A DNA stretch of 64,000 bases. Source: CAYPAV01 sp964408805 (GTDB lineage Bacteria; Pseudomonadota; Alphaproteobacteria; UBA8366). Below, in pieces: positions 45,293 through 53,579 of the stretch. Under the pieces are notes generated by a model that saw nothing but the letters and a program-made list of their open reading frames with translations, did no database searches and was not told the origin of the DNA. A program made the translations under genes and the position numbers. Numbering within the stretch: position 1 is the first letter of the stretch; each line of letters begins with the position of its first letter. The DNA is taken from NCBI GenBank assembly GCA_964408805.1, contig CAYPAV010000009.1, positions 124,001-188,000 of the forward strand, in the 5' to 3' direction.

Positions 45293-46929
45293 TGCGGCGT
45301 GCGTATCTCATAATCCTATGGGCCGTCTTGACGGCGGGGCCGGCGCTCGCCGCCGACAGACCAAGCCAGCCGATGCCCAAGGCGACGCCCGAATTCGTCG
45401 AGCAGGGACGCGGGATCTATGTCCGCCGCTGCAGCTTCTGCCACGGTCTTCTGGGCGACGGCGAGGGCCCGGCGGCCGAATTCATGGATCCCCGACCGCG
45501 CGACTTCACGCTCGGGACTTTCAAGTTCCGTACCACCCAGAGCGGTGAACTGCCGACCGACGACGATTTGTTCCGCACCGTCAGCCGCGGCCTCAAGGGT
45601 ACGGGCATGCAGTCCTTCGACGATCAGGTGATCAAGAACGGACTGACCGAGACTGAACGCTGGGCCGTCATCGCCTACATCAAGACCTTCGTACCCGAAT
45701 TCGAGGACCCGGAATTGGATCCGGTCAAGACGAGCAAGGTGGTCAAGCTGCCCGCCAACCGGCCGCCGTTTTCAGAGGAATTGGCGGCCAAGGGCAAGGC
45801 CGTATTCGAGCGCGCCAAGTGCTGGGAATGTCATGGTAAGAGCGGCCGTGGCGACGGCCAGAAATCCTTCGACCGCAAGGACGACTGGGGCTTTCCGATC
45901 CGTATCCGCAATGTGACCCATCCATGGAAGATCAAAGCCGGCGCTGACCCGGAAGACATCTACATGCGGTTTTCGACCGGTATCAGCGGCACGCCGATGC
46001 CCTCCTTCGTCAAGGCGCTGTCGGAAGATGAGCGTTGGCAGCTCGCCAATTTCATCAAATCCCTGCAACACAAGCCGACCAGCCATCAGGTCCTCAAGGC
46101 CCACTCGGTTGCCGGTGCAGTCCCCGTCAGTCCCGATGACGACGCCTGGGCGGCGGCCCAGCCGATGGATATCCGCCTGACCGGCCAGGTCGTCGGCGCG
46201 CCGCGCTGGCAGAACCCCAGCATCGAATTGGTGACCGTCAAGGCGGTCTTCAATGAAACCGACATCGCCTTCCGGGTCCAATGGGACGATCCCTTCAAGG
46301 ATGCGACCCACAAGAAAGACAAACAGTTTTCACCGAAGGAATTGCGGAAGGTGGGGGCCTATAATTCCTACGTCGCAGCCAACGGGATGATCGCGCGGAA
46401 GCTTGAGACTTATCGCGACGCCATTGCCCTCCAATTTCCGATCAAGCCGCCGGCGGGCACCAAGAAGCCGCATTTTTTCCGGGGCGAATCATCCAACCCA
46501 GTGCATCTCTGGATGTGGAAGGCGGATGGCGAGCGCGTCGATGAAGCGATCGCGCGGGGCTGGAAACAGCCGGTCAAGATCCAAGCCAAGGACCAACAGC
46601 AAACCGCGTCGAAGGCGATCTGGAAGAGCGGACGCTGGAGCGTGGTCATGAAGCGCCCGCGGGTCAGCCCGGACCGCAACGACGTCCGTTTCGAAAAGGG
46701 AACGTTCATTCCCATGGCGGTCAACGCCTGGGACGGCTCCAACGGTGAGCACGGCCTAATCATGAGCCTGTCCACCTGGTACTTCGTCTTGCTCGAGGCG
46801 CCGACGCCGATGCGGGTCTACATGCTGACCGTGCTGGCGATTCTACTGACGGGCGGTCTCGGAATCTGGCTCACACGCAAGGTCGAGAACGAAGGCGGCG
46901 ATGCCGCCGAACCGAAAGCGGAGGGGTAG
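45289..46929 (+). CDS. Di-haem cytochrome c fused to ethylbenzene-dehydrogenase-type haem b domain (module A)
   Basis: 546 residues from the ATG at 45289, which overlaps the preceding stop. Signal peptide RRAYLIILWAVLTAGPALA, then two cytochrome c domains (CSFCHGLLGDGEGPA near residue 45; CWECHGKSGRGDGQ near 180). The region ~265-510 is like the EB_dh haem-b gamma subunits of DMSO-reductase-family enzymes (VKAVFNETDIAFRVQWDD, VNAWDGSNGEHG). A C-terminal helix (VYMLTVLAILLTGGLGIWL) anchors it in the membrane. It could connect periplasmic c haems to a b haem at the complex surface. Confidence 0.86.
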   Translation: MMRRAYLIILWAVLTAGPALAADRPSQPMPKATPEFVEQGRGIYVRRCSFCHGLLGDGEGPAAEFMDPRPRDFTLGTFKFRTTQSGELPTDDDLFRTVSRGLKGTGMQSFDDQVIKNGLTETERWAVIAYIKTFVPEFEDPELDPVKTSKVVKLPANRPPFSEELAAKGKAVFERAKCWECHGKSGRGDGQKSFDRKDDWGFPIRIRNVTHPWKIKAGADPEDIYMRFSTGISGTPMPSFVKALSEDERWQLANFIKSLQHKPTSHQVLKAHSVAGAVPVSPDDDAWAAAQPMDIRLTGQVVGAPRWQNPSIELVTVKAVFNETDIAFRVQWDDPFKDATHKKDKQFSPKELRKVGAYNSYVAANGMIARKLETYRDAIALQFPIKPPAGTKKPHFFRGESSNPVHLWMWKADGERVDEAIARGWKQPVKIQAKDQQQTASKAIWKSGRWSVVMKRPRVSPDRNDVRFEKGTFIPMAVNAWDGSNGEHGLIMSLSTWYFVLLEAPTPMRVYMLTVLAILLTGGLGIWLTRKVENEGGDAAEPKAEG

Positions 46930-46940
46930 GAGAAAACCTC

Positions 46941-47600
46941 ATGAAACATCTGACAGCAATCGCCGCGGCCGCCGCCTTGTTGGCGCTGTCGGCACTGCCC
47001 GGCCGGGCCGACGTGGCCGCCGGCAAGAAAGCCTTCGAGGCCAATAAATGCAACGCCTGCCACTACACCGAGGGCCCGGCGAGGGAGAAGGCCATCGCCG
47101 ACCAACTGGCCAAGAAAGGGCCGGAACTTTGGTACGCCGGTAGCAAATTCCGGAAGAAATGGCTTGGCGGCTGGCTCAAGGATCCCAAGCCCATTAGGCC
47201 GATGGCTTATAACTCGGTGACGGTGAAGAACCCTGGGAATCACCCAAAGCTCGCGAGCAAGGACACCAAGGCGGTCACCGAATTCCTGATGAGCCTGACC
47301 TCGAAGGCGGTCAAATCCGGGGTGATCAAGCCGAAGAAAAATCCGAAGGGCCGGCTGATCTTTGCCAAGAAGATGCCGTGCAGCGGCTGCCATCAATTCC
47401 CGACCAAGAAGAAATACAAGGGCGGCCTGTCCGCCCCCTCGCTGGTTGGCGCCAAGAAACGGCTCAACCCGGATTGGATCTACGCCTATCTGAAGACGCC
47501 GACCGTCTTCAAGCCGGTCAAGGCGATGCCGACCTTCGCCGGGCTCCTGCGCGACAAGGACATGAAAGCGGTGGCGGCCTACGTCGCCAACTTCAAGTGA
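46941..47600 (+). CDS. Soluble di-haem cytochrome c
   Basis: 219-residue exported cytochrome. The signal MKHLTAIAAAAALLALSALPGRA precedes haem sites CNACH near residue 38 and CSGCH near 150. It is rich in lysine and has two similar halves ending in (K/R)PMAYNSV and KAMPTFAGLL, which could supply the distal Met ligands. It sits 11 bp after the EB_dh cytochrome and has no counterpart in module B. Likely a periplasmic shuttle to the Rieske/Mo enzyme or the peroxidases. Confidence 0.88.
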   Translation: MKHLTAIAAAAALLALSALPGRADVAAGKKAFEANKCNACHYTEGPAREKAIADQLAKKGPELWYAGSKFRKKWLGGWLKDPKPIRPMAYNSVTVKNPGNHPKLASKDTKAVTEFLMSLTSKAVKSGVIKPKKNPKGRLIFAKKMPCSGCHQFPTKKKYKGGLSAPSLVGAKKRLNPDWIYAYLKTPTVFKPVKAMPTFAGLLRDKDMKAVAAYVANFK

Positions 47601-47616
47601 TCGGGAGGATTGGACA

Positions 47617-47994
47617 ATGATCAAATTGAAGCATTCGATTTTCCCGGCCGTCATCCTGTTGACGGCGGCGATGACGATCGCGGGCGCGCCGGCACTCGCC
47701 GACACGGCCCAGACCTTCAAGTTTTACTGCGCCCAATGCCACGGCGTCTCCGGCAAGGGCGACGGGCCGAACGTGACCAAGAACTTCCCCGTCAGCCCGC
47801 GCGATTTCACCAATGCCAAGGAGATGAACAAGCTCTCCGACGCCGACATGAAGAACGTGATCCTGGACGGCGGTCCGTCGGCCAGCAAATCGCCGATGAT
47901 GCCGCCCTGGGGCAAGACGATCAGCGCCAGCGATGTCGATGGGCTGGTGAAACACCTCCGCAAACTCTGCAACTGCAAGGGAAAGCCGGGCTGA
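47617..47994 (+). CDS. Soluble mono-haem class I-like cytochrome c
   Basis: 125 residues with signal peptide (FPAVILLTAAMTIAGAPALA), a single haem site CAQCHGVSGKGDGPNV, and distal Met candidates in SKSPMMPPWG. The C-terminus carries extra Cys residues (LCNCKGKPG). The start has GGGAGGATTGGACA upstream. It is the last gene of the idr/module A transcript before a stretch of tiny membrane ORFs. Small electron carrier. Confidence 0.88.
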   Translation: MIKLKHSIFPAVILLTAAMTIAGAPALADTAQTFKFYCAQCHGVSGKGDGPNVTKNFPVSPRDFTNAKEMNKLSDADMKNVILDGGPSASKSPMMPPWGKTISASDVDGLVKHLRKLCNCKGKPG

Positions 47995-48001
47995 GGCCCG
48001 C

Positions 48002-48106
48002 CTAGAAAACGAAGTAGTACAGGATCAGGACAATGGCGACGGCATTGATGGCCATACCGACAAAGATGAGGGCGTCGCCTGCCGTGAATTTTTTCGGAAA
48101 CAACAT
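48002..48106 (-). CDS. 34-aa single-helix membrane protein (minus strand)
   Basis: MLFPKKFTAGDALIFVGMAI followed by NAVAIVLILYYFVF: a short basic N-terminus and one continuous transmembrane helix that ends the protein. Size and shape resemble mini-subunits such as CydX or CcoQ, without clear sequence identity. It is antisense to the surrounding operon, so expression is uncertain; the two plus-strand mini-ORFs nearby make it more plausible. Confidence 0.4.
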   Translation of the reverse strand: MLFPKKFTAGDALIFVGMAINAVAIVLILYYFVF

Positions 48107-48150
48107 ATCCGAGCGATCTAAGCACGGCGCGAGAACCCTGGGCAATACGG

Positions 48151-48267
48151 ATGGCAAAGATGAGCGATAGAGAGAGCTCCCAAGGTCTTCTCGAATGGGC
48201 CGGCCCGGCGCTTTTCACCGCGGTCCTGATCGGCGTGGTCGCATTCTTTTGGTGGTTCCTGTTTTGA
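48151..48267 (+). CDS. 38-aa single-helix membrane protein
   Basis: MAKMSDRESSQGLLEWAGPA leads into a strong transmembrane helix (LFTAVLIGVVAFFWWFLF) at the C-terminus; the second Met at position 4 may be the start. It is a compact mini-protein like CcoQ/CydX small subunits of haem-copper or bd oxidases. It lies 24 bp before another mini-ORF and just upstream of the second CydA-like gene, so it may be a small subunit of that complex. Confidence 0.55.
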   Translation: MAKMSDRESSQGLLEWAGPALFTAVLIGVVAFFWWFLF

Positions 48268-48290
48268 GCGGCGGAACGGGAGAGATCTGA

Positions 48291-48407
48291 ATGAAGGACT
48301 ACGCGGTCCCTTTCGTGATCGGCCTCGCGGTCTCAGGCTTGGCGTTCTTCGTCATGGACTGGGCGCTCATGAATGCGCAGGGGCTGACCCTGTTCTTCGG
48401 TGGATAG
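48291..48407 (+). CDS. 38-aa single-helix membrane protein before the second CydA-like gene
   Basis: MKDYAVPFVIGLAVSGLAFF followed by VMDWALMNAQGLTLFFGG, behind a good Shine-Dalgarno (GGGAGAG). One hydrophobic helix. Its stop at 48405-48407 lies inside or immediately before the start region of the CydA-like gene (GTG 48400 or ATG 48412), indicating translational coupling. Likely a mini-subunit of the CydA-like complex. Confidence 0.6.
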   Translation: MKDYAVPFVIGLAVSGLAFFVMDWALMNAQGLTLFFGG

Positions 48408-50247
48408 AACGATGCGGCGCGCCACCACCCTATCGATTGCGTCCGTTGCCGTACTGCTGACCGCCGCCGTTCTGTTTGCGGCATTTCCCGTCGAACTTTC
48501 CCAATTGGACTGGAACGCCGCAGAGGCCGCCGAAGCCGAATCCGCGGAACAAACCGGGGCTGCGTACCCGCCGGCACCAAAGCTTACCGGGGCGGATTAT
48601 CCCAGTGTCGCCGGCGTTAACGCCCGGGTCGCTGTCTGGCTCGCAGCACAGCTCCATCTTTGGTTCGCGGCCTTCGTGCTCGCGGTACCGATCTTCGTCT
48701 TCATCATCGAAGCCATCGGTATGCGCACCCGCGACCGGCGCTACGACGAGATGGCCTACGAGTTCATCAAGGTCAGCATCACCGCCTATTCGCTGACCGC
48801 CATTCTCGGCGGGCTGCTGGTCTTCTTCCTGATCATCTTCTATCCGGATCTGTTCCGCTATCTGACGGTCATCTTCAAGGACAGCATGTTTTATTACGCC
48901 CTGCTGTTCTTCGCCGAGAGTGCCTGTCTCTACATCTATTATTACGGCTGGCACTGGCTGCAGGGCGGTTTCCGGAAATGGGTCCATCTGACCCTGGGGC
49001 TGCTGTTGAACGCGGTCGGCACCTTGTTGATGTTCCTCGCCAACGCCTGGGTGACCTTCATGATGAGCCCGGCCGGCATCGATCCGTCGGGCGCCTTCAT
49101 GGGCGATGCCTGGGCCGCCATCCACAACCACCTCTGGAACCCCATCAACCTCCACCGGGTGGTCGCGAACGTCGCCTTCGGCGGCTCCATCGTCGGCGCC
49201 TATGCCGCGTACAAGTTCTTAAGTGCTTCCGCCGAGAGGGAGCGCGCGCATTACGATTGGATGGGCTACAACGCCAACTTCATCGCCATTTCCGCCCTGC
49301 TGCCGCTGCCCTTCGCCGGCTATTACCTGACCACTGAGATCTATACCTTCAGCCAGCAGATGGGAATCACCCTGATGGGCGGCATCTTCGCCTGGCTTTT
49401 CATCATCCAAGCGGTGCTGATCGGCGCACTCTTCCTGTCGGCCAACTACTATCTCTGGTGTTGCATGGGGCGGAGCGACGGGGGTGCCCGCTACTACAAA
49501 TACGTCAAGTATCTAGCGATCGTCATCATCGGCTCGTTCCTGGTCTGGTTCACGCCGCACACCCTGGTGCTCTCGAACGAGGAGTTGAAGGCGCTCGGCG
49601 GGCCCTATCACAAGATCATCGGCCCCTTGGGGATCATGCCGGCGAAGAACACGGCGGTGAACCTGATGATCCTGACCACCTTCGTCAGTTTTCTCTTCTA
49701 TCGCCGCGCCAACAAGATTGCGACCGTCTCCTGGGTCAAGGCGGGGAACGCACTGCAGGCGGCACTGTTTACGGCCGGCGTGATCAACATCTTCATCCTT
49801 GGCGTCTATTACGGTTATTTCACCAATACGGTCTATAAGATCGCGGCCTCGATACCGCAGGTGCTGACGACCTTGGTGATCATCGCGGCCGGCATCACGA
49901 TCGATGCGGTGATGTATCGCGGGGCGCGCGAAGTCGCTCCGCTTCGATGGGGACGGGTGCCCGACCGGGCTCAATACGCGCTCTTCCTGTTGGCGGTCTC
50001 GTTCACCTGGCTGATGGGGCTGATGGGGTACATCCGCTCCGGCATCCGACAGCATTGGCATGTCGTCGACGTCATGCGCGACGCTTCGCCCAACGCCTTC
50101 ACGCCGACCATGGGTTTCGCCGCCAATGTGGTCTCGGTGGGCGCCATCCTGTTCCTCTCGATGGTGATCTTCGTGTTCTGGCTGAGCCAGGTCAGCGGCC
50201 AGAAGTCGGTACCCGACGGCTATTGGATGAAGTCGGAGGCGCCATGA
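48400..50247 (+). CDS. CydA-like multi-spanning b-type cytochrome (module B)
   Basis: 615-residue paralogue of the protein at 41158. An N-terminal signal-like helix is followed by LAAQLHLWFAAFVLAVPIFVFIIE, AESACLYIYYYGWHWLQ, NPINLHRVVANVAFGGSIVGAYAA (haem His positions conserved), an HTLVLSNEELKALGGPYHKIIGPLGIMPAKN loop, and the shared C-terminal RSGIRQHWHVVDVMRDASPN. It is about 100 residues shorter. It again has no cydB and no GRQPW Q-loop. ATG 48412 is an equally good start. It heads module B, whose order (CydA-like, di-haem c, mono-haem c, EB_dh c) mirrors module A. Confidence 0.85.
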   Translation: MDRTMRRATTLSIASVAVLLTAAVLFAAFPVELSQLDWNAAEAAEAESAEQTGAAYPPAPKLTGADYPSVAGVNARVAVWLAAQLHLWFAAFVLAVPIFVFIIEAIGMRTRDRRYDEMAYEFIKVSITAYSLTAILGGLLVFFLIIFYPDLFRYLTVIFKDSMFYYALLFFAESACLYIYYYGWHWLQGGFRKWVHLTLGLLLNAVGTLLMFLANAWVTFMMSPAGIDPSGAFMGDAWAAIHNHLWNPINLHRVVANVAFGGSIVGAYAAYKFLSASAERERAHYDWMGYNANFIAISALLPLPFAGYYLTTEIYTFSQQMGITLMGGIFAWLFIIQAVLIGALFLSANYYLWCCMGRSDGGARYYKYVKYLAIVIIGSFLVWFTPHTLVLSNEELKALGGPYHKIIGPLGIMPAKNTAVNLMILTTFVSFLFYRRANKIATVSWVKAGNALQAALFTAGVINIFILGVYYGYFTNTVYKIAASIPQVLTTLVIIAAGITIDAVMYRGAREVAPLRWGRVPDRAQYALFLLAVSFTWLMGLMGYIRSGIRQHWHVVDVMRDASPNAFTPTMGFAANVVSVGAILFLSMVIFVFWLSQVSGQKSVPDGYWMKSEAP

Positions 50248-51056
50248 AAACCTTCTTCAAGGTCGCCGGCTTCAGTCTCCTGATCATCGCTTTTTTCGCG
50301 GGATTTTCGAATTTTGGCGTGCCCCGAATTGAACCGGCGCCGCCGCCGAGCGAGGAAAAGATCGATCTCGGCGAGATGACCATGGAGCGGTTCGTCGCCC
50401 TCGGAGAGAAGGTCTTCAATGGCAAGGGCACCTGTCCCTTGTGCCATAACAAGCTCGGCGGGCGCGCGCCGATGCTCGATAAGATCGCCGTCATCGCCGC
50501 CGAACGCCTCGAGGCGGCCGATTACAAGGGCGAGGCGGCTGATGTCGAAGGCTATCTCCTCGAATCGTTGATCCAGCCCTCGGCCTATGTGGTCGCGGGC
50601 TTCGGCAAGAAAGGCACCGGGGACAAGGTAAGCCCAATGCCGGATGTCTCGAAGGGCAGTATCGGCCTCGGCGAGCCCGAGATCGCCGCCGTGATCGCCT
50701 ATCTCCAGGACTTGGCCGGGGTCGAGATCACGGTCAAGATCCCAAGCGGTGCCGCCGAAACGGAAGAAGACGAAGAGGAGGAGGCCCGCCCACCCTTCAA
50801 AACCGCGCTTGAAGCGATCGAGGAGCTCGCTTGCGTGGCCTGCCACCAATTCGGCGAGGATGAGGTCGATGCCGGCCCCGACCTTCGCAAAATCGGGTCG
50901 CTGCGGAGCAAGGACGAACTCAGACATTCGATCCTGAATCCCAACGCCAAGATTTCGGTCGGCTTCAAGCCGGATCTCATGCCCAAGGATTACGGCAAGC
51001 AGCTCTATGCCCAGGAACTCGAGATGATCGTCGATTATCTTGCGAGCCGGAAATAG
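50244..51056 (+). CDS. Di-haem cytochrome c (module B)
   Basis: 270 residues from the ATG at 50244, overlapping the CydA-like stop (ATGA). N-terminal anchor FFKVAGFSLLIIAFFAGF, haem sites CPLCHNKLGG near residue 63 and CVACHQFG near 198, with a Glu-rich stretch (ETEEDEEEEARP) between domains. Arrangement and position correspond to the 335-residue protein of module A, but the regulatory-looking haem-binding tail there is shortened here. Membrane-tethered electron carrier. Confidence 0.87.
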   Translation: MKTFFKVAGFSLLIIAFFAGFSNFGVPRIEPAPPPSEEKIDLGEMTMERFVALGEKVFNGKGTCPLCHNKLGGRAPMLDKIAVIAAERLEAADYKGEAADVEGYLLESLIQPSAYVVAGFGKKGTGDKVSPMPDVSKGSIGLGEPEIAAVIAYLQDLAGVEITVKIPSGAAETEEDEEEEARPPFKTALEAIEELACVACHQFGEDEVDAGPDLRKIGSLRSKDELRHSILNPNAKISVGFKPDLMPKDYGKQLYAQELEMIVDYLASRK

Positions 51057-51065
51057 GAGGGCGGG

Positions 51066-51833
51066 ATGAAGACACCCAAACTCCTGCAAGCGGTCCTGGT
51101 TTTGGCCGGCGTTTATTTCGGCTTCGTCCTGGTCTTCGACGTGATCCTGGATCACGTCATCCCCGCCAGCCTTTTGGCGATGTACATGTTCTTCGTGACG
51201 GCGGGCGTCTTCATGGTCTTCACTTTCACCGAGGACGGTACCCGCGAACTGGTGGCCCCGATCAAGGCGCTGGTGGAAGACCCGTCGAGGAAGACGATTC
51301 GCAACATCGTCTTTATTCTCGTGCCGCTGCTCGCCGGCTATCTCACATACGATCGGATCCGGCCCGACTTCGAGGCGCCGCTAGAGCTTCGCACGATTCA
51401 TCCGGCCCCACCCTCGACCATGAAAGCCTACGGCAAGCGCTTCGATATCCTGAAGCTGGAGAACCCGTTCCGAAAGTTCGAGAAAGAAGATCCCGCCAAA
51501 TTCCAAGAATTGATCGGCGAGGGTGCGAAGGTCTACATCCAGAACTGTCATTTCTGTCACGGCGACAAGCTCGACGGAAAGGGACCCTACGCTGTCGGCC
51601 TCAACCCGGTGCCAGCCAATTTTCAGGACGTCGGCACCATCGCGCAGTTGCAGGAATCCTATCTCTTCTGGCGTATTGTGACCGGCGGCCCCGGCCTGCC
51701 AAAGGAAGCGGCGCCGTGGATTTCGTCGATGCCGGTGTGGCGGGACATCTTGAGCGAGGAGAAGATCTGGAAAGTCATCCTGTTCCTTTACGATTACACC
51801 GGTCAGCGGCCGCGTAAGTTCGGGCATGAGTGA
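51066..51833 (+). CDS. Membrane mono-haem cytochrome c (module B)
   Basis: 255 residues with three N-terminal helices (LQAVLVLAGVYFGFVLVFDV, SLLAMYMFFVTAGVFMVF, NIVFILVPLLAGYLTY), then a cytochrome c domain with NCHFCHGDKLDGKGPY near residue 160 and VTGGPGLPKEAAPWISSMPVW. Parallel to 44327-45292 of module A, with a shorter middle. Its stop lies just inside an alternative upstream start of the next gene. Confidence 0.87.
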   Translation: MKTPKLLQAVLVLAGVYFGFVLVFDVILDHVIPASLLAMYMFFVTAGVFMVFTFTEDGTRELVAPIKALVEDPSRKTIRNIVFILVPLLAGYLTYDRIRPDFEAPLELRTIHPAPPSTMKAYGKRFDILKLENPFRKFEKEDPAKFQELIGEGAKVYIQNCHFCHGDKLDGKGPYAVGLNPVPANFQDVGTIAQLQESYLFWRIVTGGPGLPKEAAPWISSMPVWRDILSEEKIWKVILFLYDYTGQRPRKFGHE

Positions 51834-51843
51834 GGGAACCGTG

Positions 51844-53361
51844 ATGCGCACGCTCTATCTCCTCTTGTCCTTGTTATTGCTCTTGGCGGTGCCGGTCCGG
51901 GCAGCCGAGGAGGTTGCACGCGGCAAGGCGGTCTACGACAAGCGCTGCGCCATGTGTCATGGTGCGGAAGGCGAGGGCGACGGCGACGGGGCCGAGCGCC
52001 TGATTCCGCCACCCCGCGATTTCTCCGAAGGCCAATACAAATTCAAGACCACCGGCGCCGACGATCCTGTCCCCAATGATGCGGACCTTATCCGCATGAT
52101 CCGCGACGGCATGCCGGGAACGGCAATGCCCGGCTGGAGCGATGTGCTGAGCGAAACCGACATCACCGACCTGATCCACTACATCAAGATCTTTGCCGGG
52201 CTGGAGGAGGAAAAACCAAGCCTTCAGATCGACTACGGGACCGCGATACCGAGCTCGCCGGAAAGCATCGCCGCAGGCAAGAAGCTCTTCCTCGCGGACG
52301 ATCGATGCTCGGAATGCCACGGCAAGGACGGAAAGGGCGACGCGGTCAAGAAACTGAAGGACGATTCCGGGAACCGGACTTGGCCACGGAACCTGACCAA
52401 GCCCTGGACCTTCCGCGCCAGCAACGCGCCGAAGGACATCTTTACCCGCATTTCGCTCGGCATCCCCGGCACTCAGATGCCATCGTTCGCCGACCCGAAA
52501 AGCAAGAAAAAATTGACGATCGAGGAACGCTGGCACATCGCGAATTACGTGACCTCGCTGGCCAAGACCGATCGGGTGGCGCGAGCCGAGAATACGGTCG
52601 TCAAGGCGACCCGTCTGGGCGGCGAGTTACCAAACGGACCGGACGACGCGCGCTGGGAAGGCGCACCGTCGGCGACGTTCCTCCTGGTGCCGCAGATCAT
52701 CGCCAAGCCACGATTTTTCACGCCGTCGAACGACACCATCACGGTACGCGCGTTCTATAACGCGAAGGCGATCGCCCTGCTGCTGGAATGGGACGACCGG
52801 ACCAAGAGCATCCCCGGCAACGAAGCCGCCGCCAAGATCGCCGACGAGAATATGCGCGAGGACGCCGTCGCCGTTCAGTTGCCGGTCATCTTGCCGACAG
52901 GCTTGGAGAAACCCTATTTCGGCATGGGCGACGGCGCGAAGCCGGTCAGCCTTTGGAAGTGGCGGAGCGGCACGACGAAGACACCGCCCGCGGTGGAACT
53001 CCTGACGGGGACCGGCCTTGGCAAGCTTGCCAAACGCGATCTGGCCGAGGCGGGGCTCGCCGGCAAGGCCCGCTACCGAGACGGCACCTGGCAGGTCGTC
53101 CTCACGCGTCTGCTGACACCGGCGGAGACGGAGAACGATCTTGCACTCGAAGAAGGAAAATTTGTCCCGATCGCGTTCTCCGCCTGGGACGGCTCTAACG
53201 GCGAAGGCGACAGCGCGCATACGTTGACGACCTGGTACTGGCTTTTGCTCGCCCCTTCGGCCGGCGCCAAGCCTTATATCGGCGCCTTAGCGGCCGCGGC
53301 CTTGATCTTCGCCCTGCTGATCTTCTGGGCAAGGCGCGCGACATCGAGGGAGGCCGCTTGA
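51844..53361 (+). CDS. Di-haem cytochrome c fused to EB_dh-type haem b domain (module B)
   Basis: 505 residues from the ATG at 51844, preferred over 51826 because it starts the signal peptide directly (MRTLYLLLSLLLLLAVPVRA). Haem sites CAMCHGAEGEGDGDG near residue 38 and CSECHGKDGKGDA near 155. The EB_dh-like domain ~250-470 ends in SAWDGSNGEG, followed by a C-terminal anchor helix (YIGALAAAALIFALLIFWA). Homologue of the module A protein at 45289. Probably the peripheral haem-rich subunit of the complex. Confidence 0.86.
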   Translation: MRTLYLLLSLLLLLAVPVRAAEEVARGKAVYDKRCAMCHGAEGEGDGDGAERLIPPPRDFSEGQYKFKTTGADDPVPNDADLIRMIRDGMPGTAMPGWSDVLSETDITDLIHYIKIFAGLEEEKPSLQIDYGTAIPSSPESIAAGKKLFLADDRCSECHGKDGKGDAVKKLKDDSGNRTWPRNLTKPWTFRASNAPKDIFTRISLGIPGTQMPSFADPKSKKKLTIEERWHIANYVTSLAKTDRVARAENTVVKATRLGGELPNGPDDARWEGAPSATFLLVPQIIAKPRFFTPSNDTITVRAFYNAKAIALLLEWDDRTKSIPGNEAAAKIADENMREDAVAVQLPVILPTGLEKPYFGMGDGAKPVSLWKWRSGTTKTPPAVELLTGTGLGKLAKRDLAEAGLAGKARYRDGTWQVVLTRLLTPAETENDLALEEGKFVPIAFSAWDGSNGEGDSAHTLTTWYWLLLAPSAGAKPYIGALAAAALIFALLIFWARRATSREAA

Positions 53362-53558
53362 TGCCGACAGCATCTCCCAAGAAGGGCGTTATCCCCCGAT
53401 TGCTTGGCGTCGGACTCGTCTTCGTCGGCATGCTCGACAGTATGCTCAACTGGCGGGCCGGATTGGGCACCGACGGATTTTTCATGTTTCTCATTGCGGC
53501 CGGCCTGATCGTCTACGCCTTTGGCGCGATCCGGCGTGAACGGGCCGAAACCAATTGA
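53361..53558 (+). CDS. 65-aa two-helix membrane protein
   Basis: Starts at the ATG sharing one base with the preceding stop (TGATG). Two hydrophobic segments (IPRLLGVGLVFVGMLDSML and GFFMFLIAAGLIVYAFGAI) are joined by NWRAGLGTD, and the tail IRRERAETN is charged. No known family. Its tight placement at the end of module B suggests a small membrane subunit or assembly factor. Confidence 0.7.
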   Translation: MPTASPKKGVIPRLLGVGLVFVGMLDSMLNWRAGLGTDGFFMFLIAAGLIVYAFGAIRRERAETN

Positions 53559-53579
53559 TTTGCCTAGAGGAGCCGTTTC

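Noticed and set aside
47984..47999. GC-rich inverted repeat after the mono-haem cytochrome as a terminator
   Set aside because: The stem is only about five base pairs and no T-run follows on the plus strand.
41158..50247. CydA-like proteins as ordinary cytochrome bd oxygen reductases
   Set aside because: No CydB, no GRQPW Q-loop and ~100-200 extra residues of C-terminal helices; each is followed by c-type cytochromes instead.
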